The notes under the pieces were generated by a model, which worked only from the letters and a program-made list of their open reading frames with translations, did not search any database and was not told the DNA's origin. Made by a program: the position numbers and the translations under genes. Shown one piece after another: positions 54,800 through 60,000 of a stretch of DNA of 60,000 bases. The stretch lies in the NCBI RefSeq assembly GCF_032854445.1, contig NC_088295.1, positions 21,379,385 to 21,439,384 on the forward strand. Direction: 5' to 3'. Source of the DNA: Liolophura sinensis (lineage: Eukaryota > Mollusca > Polyplacophora > Chitonida > Chitonidae). Every line of letters starts with the position of its first letter. The stretch's first letter is position 1.

Positions 54800-54985
54800 G
54801 GGACGACACTGTGATAGCTGGCAGATGATCACACGTATATATCCGCTGTGAAATACGGCCTCTTATCAATTTACCTCAGTTAGGATTAAATGTTCATGTT
54901 AAATAGTAGCAAATTACACACCCACTAACACCATGGCGTAAGCAGAATAGGGTAAAAAATGCAATTTATTAGACATCACTTCTCT
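54800..54985 (-). repeat. Unclassified dispersed repeat R, copy 3
   Basis: Inverted relative to 30935-31165. It reads GAAATACGGCCTCTTATCAA, TTTACCTCAGTTAGGATTAAA, AAATTACACACCCACTAACA and CCATGGCGTAAGCAGAATAG, the complement of the copy 1 blocks. Confidence 0.6.
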
Positions 54986-55559
54986 GGAATGCTGTGTTTT
55001 CATCACATTTAACATCACATTTAACATACAATAACATTAAAACAATGCAAAGGGACCAGGACTCGGGGATACTTAGGCCACCTATACCAGAATCCTGGTG
55101 GCTCATCTCATGCGCTGCTTTCGTCATTTATGTAGCCTATAATATAACTTAGTAAATTTAAGGTTCTACGTTATCAGAATGTATGAAGTATAACATTATG
55201 GAATTAAGATTTGGTAGTGTGAAATATTATACTGCAGATTAGAGTTAGCTACATTGCGTAGGTTAACGTTTTTAACCATATTGCACCATGCTGGGTTGGG
55301 CAGATAGACATAGCACGATGTTAAACCCCAATGTGTCCAATTTACAGACCACTTTCTCATATTTTGATCAGGTATGGAAACTCACAGCTTTCAAAGATGT
55401 ATTGCTACAACTCTTAACGACTGATATTGGCTAAAAAATATATGACTCTCAATATATATCGAATCGCTCATTATACTTCATATAAAATGTGCCTTAATGA
55501 GGCAATTACGAGTATTAGTCCCGGTGAAAGGCTTAATTTATTTTCAATTTCACATGTGT

Positions 55560-55680
55560 AATTATTTATTAGTTTGGTTGGAACATATCGCAGGGCACAA
55601 GAATTTTTAACTGATATGACAGCGGTCAGGTTTATGCCCGTGAGAAACTTGAGGGCCGGGAGAACACCACCGTTAATTCG
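55560..55680 (-). repeat. Short interspersed repeat D, copy 2 (diverged)
   Basis: It contains CACAAGAATTTTTAACTGAT, ATGACAGCGGTCAGGTTTAT and GAGGGCCGGGAG. It is partly similar to 52936-53110 and to SINE family A. Confidence 0.35.
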
Positions 55681-55916
55681 CATCAGGCAAGTAAGATCAG
55701 AAAATTAATTGCTGATGGTGGTTTAATTACACACACCAAAATTTAGCTAACCTACACAGCAGGCTATCTGTAGTTGGTAGGGGCCTACCTATTTTCCACA
55801 TAACTAAGAAGCTTTTGTAAAGGACTTTCTTAAAATTCACAGTTATAATTTAACAGGTATTTCAAAGGCTTACAAAGGGCAAATCAGCAATTGACACAAA
55901 CAAAAAAGAGTCAGTC

Positions 55917-56217
55917 CTGGGTCGAGTCACACCTGGGACTTTAAAAGAGGTACTTGTAACATCCTCGCTTGGCGTTCCGCATGAAGGGGATAGTGCAACG
56001 ACTGGTTGACCCGTATCAGTATAATGGCTCGGGCGGGGCGCCTTACTTGCCTTTGGAAAGGCGTCTTAGTGAAGGAGCACTAAATAAAAGAGCGGTGGAA
56101 ATCCGTCCTGCAACAAGGAGGCACATTACATGCATTCTCAGGATTCCTTCATCGTCATATGACTGAAAAATTGTAAAGTACAACGTTAAACCCCAAACAC
56201 TCACTCACTCACTCACT
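55917..56217 (+). repeat. SINE family B, copy lacking the tRNA head
   Basis: From TCCTGGGTCGAGTCACACCT through CTTGGCGTTCCGCATGAAGG, GACCCGTATCAGTATAATGG, GGAAAGGCGTCTTAGTGAAG, CAACAAGGAGGCACATTACA and AACGTTAAACCCCAAACACT to a (CACT)n end. Confidence 0.85.
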
Positions 56218-56265
56218 CGTGCACATTGGTTGTGATCGAGAACAAACAACGCGTTTGCTCACGAT

Positions 56266-56325
56266 CAACCGTCGTATAACTGAAAACTCTTGAATACTGC
56301 CAGAAACCTCAATGAAATAAAATCG
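56266..56325 (+). repeat. SINE family A, diverged 3' fragment
   Basis: ACCGTCGTATAACTGAAAAC, TCTTGAATACTGCCAGAAAC, CTCAATGAAATAAA: a degraded 3' block. Confidence 0.5.
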
Positions 56326-56406
56326 CATTTAAGCCTAGGCTCCAACAAATAAAGCACACACTATTATTCCTTTGGGCCTTGTGTTTCTTCAGCTATATGC
56401 ATGCAG

Positions 56407-56426
56407 TTATGTACAATGAGAGGGAT

Positions 56427-56473
<47 letters not shown>

Positions 56474-56622
56474 TTTGATAGGTGTTTTACGCCGTACTCA
56501 AGAATATTTCACTTTTACGACGGTGGTCAGCATTATGGTGGGTGAAAACTGGGCAGAGCCCAGGGGAAACCCAGGACCATCCGTAGGTTGCTGACAGACC
56601 TTCCACGTACAGCCGGAGAGGA
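56407..56622 (-). repeat. SINE family A with long (ATTT)n tail
   Basis: An uninterrupted TTTA tetranucleotide run (56407-56476) is the reversed tail, followed by GGTGTTTTACGCCGTACTCA, CAGCATTATGGTGGGTGAAA, GGACCATCCGTAGGTTGC and ACGTACAGCCGGAGAGGAAG. The long pure tail suggests a fairly young insertion. Confidence 0.85.
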
Positions 56623-57078
56623 AGTGCGCTAACCAACCAATGAGAGGGAGATGTGAGAGATAAATCAGTTAGATTGGGCTGAACATTTCAAACAAACATT
56701 TCATTCTGTGCTACGCGTTTAATTAACGCGAATGCCTGGATTATTATCGTGATTATATTTTGCAATCTAGGCATGCTGTTACGTTCGTGCAATGGGCTTT
56801 GAAGCTTAAAGGGAAATCATTTAGATTGAACCGACAAGTACAGATGATTTATCTAATATAACACTTACAGCGGACAGTTTTGCGTGTTACTGCTGCGATG
56901 GCACAAATAAAGCACGCAGTTTTAGTTTAGTTTTGATGTGATAAATAACAGAATAAAGGAAGGTATGATATACTTTCGTCTTAAAACTTAATGTTCACAT
57001 TCATTCGAAATAAAAATGACATGCTGGACACCAGCGATATTGTATTGTATAAGTTGTTAAATTGTGCTTGTGTTTCAG

Positions 57079-57178
57079 ACGTACCAGTAAGGCAGGCTCC
57101 TGTTCTCGAAGTCGATGGTTTACAGTTAGCTGACAGTGCCGCCATTACCTGATATCAGGCCAGGGAGTTTGGTACGTC
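57079..57178 (+). pseudogene. Orphan glutathione S-transferase-like exon with a stop codon
   Basis: After an intact TGTGTTTCAG acceptor the frame reads VPVRQAPVLEVDGLQLADSA, then AIT, stop, YQAREFG. This matches the GST N-terminal block (GQxPVLEVDG...QSxAIxRYLAREFG) of the sigma-like class, which binds glutathione with the PVL and QS/DSAAI residues. The stop (TGA) sits exactly where the family has Arg, so a CGA-to-TGA change explains it. No other GST exon was found nearby. Confidence 0.65.
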
Positions 57179-57239
57179 AGGGAATTCCCCTGTGCACCAC
57201 TGTTTATAACATTGTACATCTCTTCACATATGGATACTT

Positions 57240-57900
57240 AAAAACTCTAAACATCTCACTGAAGAACTAGATGCTCTAATACACGTACCATATAAGGACA
57301 TATATACTTGGTATTTCTCAGCTCTCTATACTACTATTTCTCACACGGATTTTATAGATAGAATTTCACCATTAATTGTTTCGGTGTTTAATAAAACCGG
57401 TCACCGCTATATTAACGTCAGAGGCAACATAGCCTTCTTCGATTCCACTACATACAAGGGTTTCGATGTTCGCTGAGTTGCTCGAATTTCCCATTAATAA
57501 CATCTTTGTGAAATTCGGGGAAGCTATATATCTACGGTGTATAGGTATTCCGATGGGTACAAATTGTGGCCCACCTTTCGACCAACTTATGCCTGTTCTC
57601 ATATGAATACGACTATATGCAGAAACTATTAAGGAGTAATCCTCACCAGACCCGATTTTTCTCATTCACTAAACAGTGTATTGGTGATCTGCTGGCTTCA
57701 AACAATCCATGTATAGCAATGACTGTGAAAGGTATTTACCCATCTTCTCTGGATTTAAAGAAAACAAGTGTTCCCCTGTCGCTCAGGTCGATTGCCAAAA
57801 TGCTCACAATGACAGGTCACCTGCGAAATGACTCAACGGCTTCCCCGTTAAGAGGTTGGAGTCGTTATGTAACAGATGAAGGCCGATGAAAAAGGCCAAA
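57240..57900 (+). mobile_element. Degenerate element with unclassified reverse transcriptase
   Basis: RT blocks in broken frames: NSGKLYIYGV near 57510, then IPMGTNC, then LFSYEYDYMQKLLRSNPHQT, FFSFTKQCIGDLLASNNP and GIYPSSLDLKKT. In related animal sequences I remember, the last block reads YIDDLL. Here it is QCIGDLL, so the catalytic Asp pair is lost. No nuclease domain is visible. A 140-bp relative lies at 11494-11634. Confidence 0.65.
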
Positions 57901-58148
57901 CTAAAATATTAGTTGCTAACTATCAGCCCACTGTGGCTTTTTAATACAAAGGATAATATCCTTTTCCGTCTAATGTTGGTATTTGAAACAAGTTTTGTCT
58001 TACGAATTATATTGTGAATATATGACTGTCTTCTTAATAAACATTTATAACGAAGCTAAACTGAAATACAGGTGCACCCTTTCTCAAAGTAATTGTAGGA
58101 TATCTAGCTGGCTGAAGTAAATAGCGTTGAGCTTTCATTGCAAAACAA

Positions 58149-58283
58149 TCCTGGGTCGAGTCACAGGTAAGACCTTAAAAGAGGAAGCTGTAACTTTCTC
58201 GCTTGACATTCTAAGATTCCTTGGTCGCCATATGACAGAAAAATTGTTAAGTCCGACGTTAAACCCCAAGCACACACTCCCTC
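58149..58283 (+). repeat. SINE family B with large internal deletion
   Basis: TCCTGGGTCGAGTCACAGGT and CTCGCTTGACATTC join directly to CTAAGATTCCTTGGTCGCCA, TATGACAGAAAAATTGTTAA and GACGTTAAACCCCAAGCACA, removing about 160 bp of the body. Confidence 0.75.
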
Positions 58284-58289
58284 ATTGTA

Positions 58290-60000
58290 AAAATACTGTA
58301 TATAATCTATATAGATTTAATATATTTAAACATACCTAACGTATATATTGACAATATATGAAGCAATATAAAATAACAATTTTGTGAGGTTCAAATCACA
58401 CACACCCCCCTCGCCTCCATTCCATCACTTTGTTAAGCACTAAAATAAACACAAGCTGTAATGATATGCATCGAATTCGTTGTCCTTTTGCACACAAGGG
58501 TTTCAAAATACACGTTACCACTCTACCAATGCGGACAACGCCTTTGAATACATGAAATATTGTGGTGAATGTAGAGTTCCTCTATGACAATATGATTGCG
58601 CGAACCAATACGATGTTTTGTTATGGCTTAGTATTCCCTAACTAGACGCCAAATATGTGGAAATAATTTTGGTTCATGTTGGTTAAAATAGCAAAATCTG
58701 CATTTGACCCTACCTTTGCCTTGTGATAAAATAAAAAGTATTAATCGCATCCCTCCAATTTTTCGCACACATGCTGGTGAGTAATTGTATTTCATATTCA
58801 AGTAAGTTTTATTTGTTTTTCTGCATGAAAAGGGGTCCTTTCAAAGCATGGTACTGGCAGTACTTCTTCGAACTTATTTTCCTGTCATAATGGTGAATAA
58901 TAGTGATTATAGATCATTATGGCTGTACTTCCTCTGTAAACAGATGACTTAGCCACTGGGTTTGTCTGACATCACCACATTAGAGTGAACCACTCAGACT
59001 TTTGTGGGTCTGACCCATTGTAATTATACAAGCCATCGCATAGGAATTTCTCCGCAATATATAACCATAAACATTTGGGTTGCAAGCAGAGATTTGAGCA
59101 AGTGGAAAAAGCCGTAAATGATCTCAAGTAACAGCTTATTAGAGTTAGGTCGAATGGATGGCGCTTACATCTAGCAGTCAGACTTATTCAATGATAAATG
59201 GAGGTTGTCAGTGTGGATCCGTAATCTCTATTATCCACACCAAGGCCGAGAAGTACTTTCAACTGGTCGTTATTGTCTTGAAGCTTTCCTCCCGTAGGAA
59301 CCTAATGTCGGGAATCCCTTCAGAAGCATTAAAAGATCCCACAAAACCTGCTTCATTAAATTTGGAACTGAAAGAATTCTTTGTCCTCTTGTAACACAGC
59401 GCCAGTCACCTAAGACTCACCTTTCAGCTGATCATACTAAATATAAGCAGTCTCATTCATGATAGCCTGTGAGCTGATAACTCAAGAGATAACGGAGAGA
59501 TTCCCAGCATAAGCTTCGTTAACTGCACTAGGTGTACATGTAGATTCTTTCCCAAAAGTGAAATCTCTCTGACATTTCAATACTAGGCTGGCCATATGGC
59601 CCAGAGGTATATTGTACGACGCGACTCCCATTAGGATAACAATGTCAGCTATAGAGAACCTTGGACAGCAACCCATCTAGTAAATCATAGCATCGGCTAA
59701 GAAAAATGCCCACGTGGAAGCTTCATTGGCGCAACCTTCATTATTATGACATATGTTACCCAGCAGTTACCGCCTGACGTTGTGGTGACCAAGGTAAATA
59801 AGCACCCATTTTGGGCCGACTGAGGGTGACAAGAGAAGGTCGAGATTGGGTGATCATCTAGCTTGATTACCAAAACCAAACGCGGCAACTGGCTTACACA
59901 TGCAGTGGTTCATTGTTTGGCAAGGGTCATACGTTTTGTGAAATCCCCGTTTATGTTTGAGGTTGGAAGGAGTTTTCTAAATATCAAAGTATACCTAAAT
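58290..60000. other. Right-edge intergenic region, no supported feature
   Basis: Short ORFs (largest 78 codons) lack family features and splice context. No repeat family from elsewhere in the window was recognised. Confidence 0.4.

Overview
This is eukaryotic nuclear DNA from a lophotrochozoan animal, most likely a mollusc. The genes have GT-AG introns, spacing is wide, base composition is AT-rich, and introns and intergenic DNA are full of tRNA-derived SINE families. I recognise the SINEs from memory as mollusc-like; I could not search for them. No prokaryotic, phage, CRISPR or rRNA feature was seen.

Positions 1-24545 (minus strand) read as one very large secreted chitinase-like gene. In transcription order it has a signal-peptide exon, a seven-exon GH18 domain (A), CBM14/peritrophin-A chitin-binding exons with Thr-rich linkers, a second seven-exon GH18 domain (B), and an array of near-identical CBM14 exons that runs off the left edge. 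Exon phases agree from end to end. The two GH18 domains share one intron plan (for example, both have a 125-nt third exon). Both have damaged catalytic motifs: A has DGIDIAWE and B has DGLDLAWL. I therefore infer a chitin-binding, probably non-hydrolytic matrix protein. One CBM14 exon copy between the GH18 domains is decayed.

About 10.4 kb away, head to head, a three-exon plus-strand gene (34934-39925) encodes a complete 392-residue opsin. It has the retinal-binding lysine, the ECL2 glutamate, the disulfide cysteines, NPxxY and an NKQ motif, but histidine at the usual TM3 counterion site. A TATA box lies 308-315 bp upstream of the start codon.

The rest (24.6-34.6 kb and 40-60 kb) is gene-poor and repeat-rich. 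It holds a degenerate DIRS-type tyrosine-recombinase retrotransposon (minus, about 44.98-47.58 kb) with a 24-bp minisatellite in its 5' ORF, and a 58-bp tandem array abutting a degenerate Penelope-like element with GIY-YIG endonuclease (48.74-51.07 kb). It also holds two relics of another reverse-transcriptase family, a long inverted repeat (31.3-32.06 kb), an unclassified dispersed repeat present three times, many SINEs, several minisatellites, and orphan exon relics. One relic is a glutathione-S-transferase-like exon with a stop codon.

All exon limits were drawn by hand from splice consensus, reading frame and family conservation. No transcript or database search was available.
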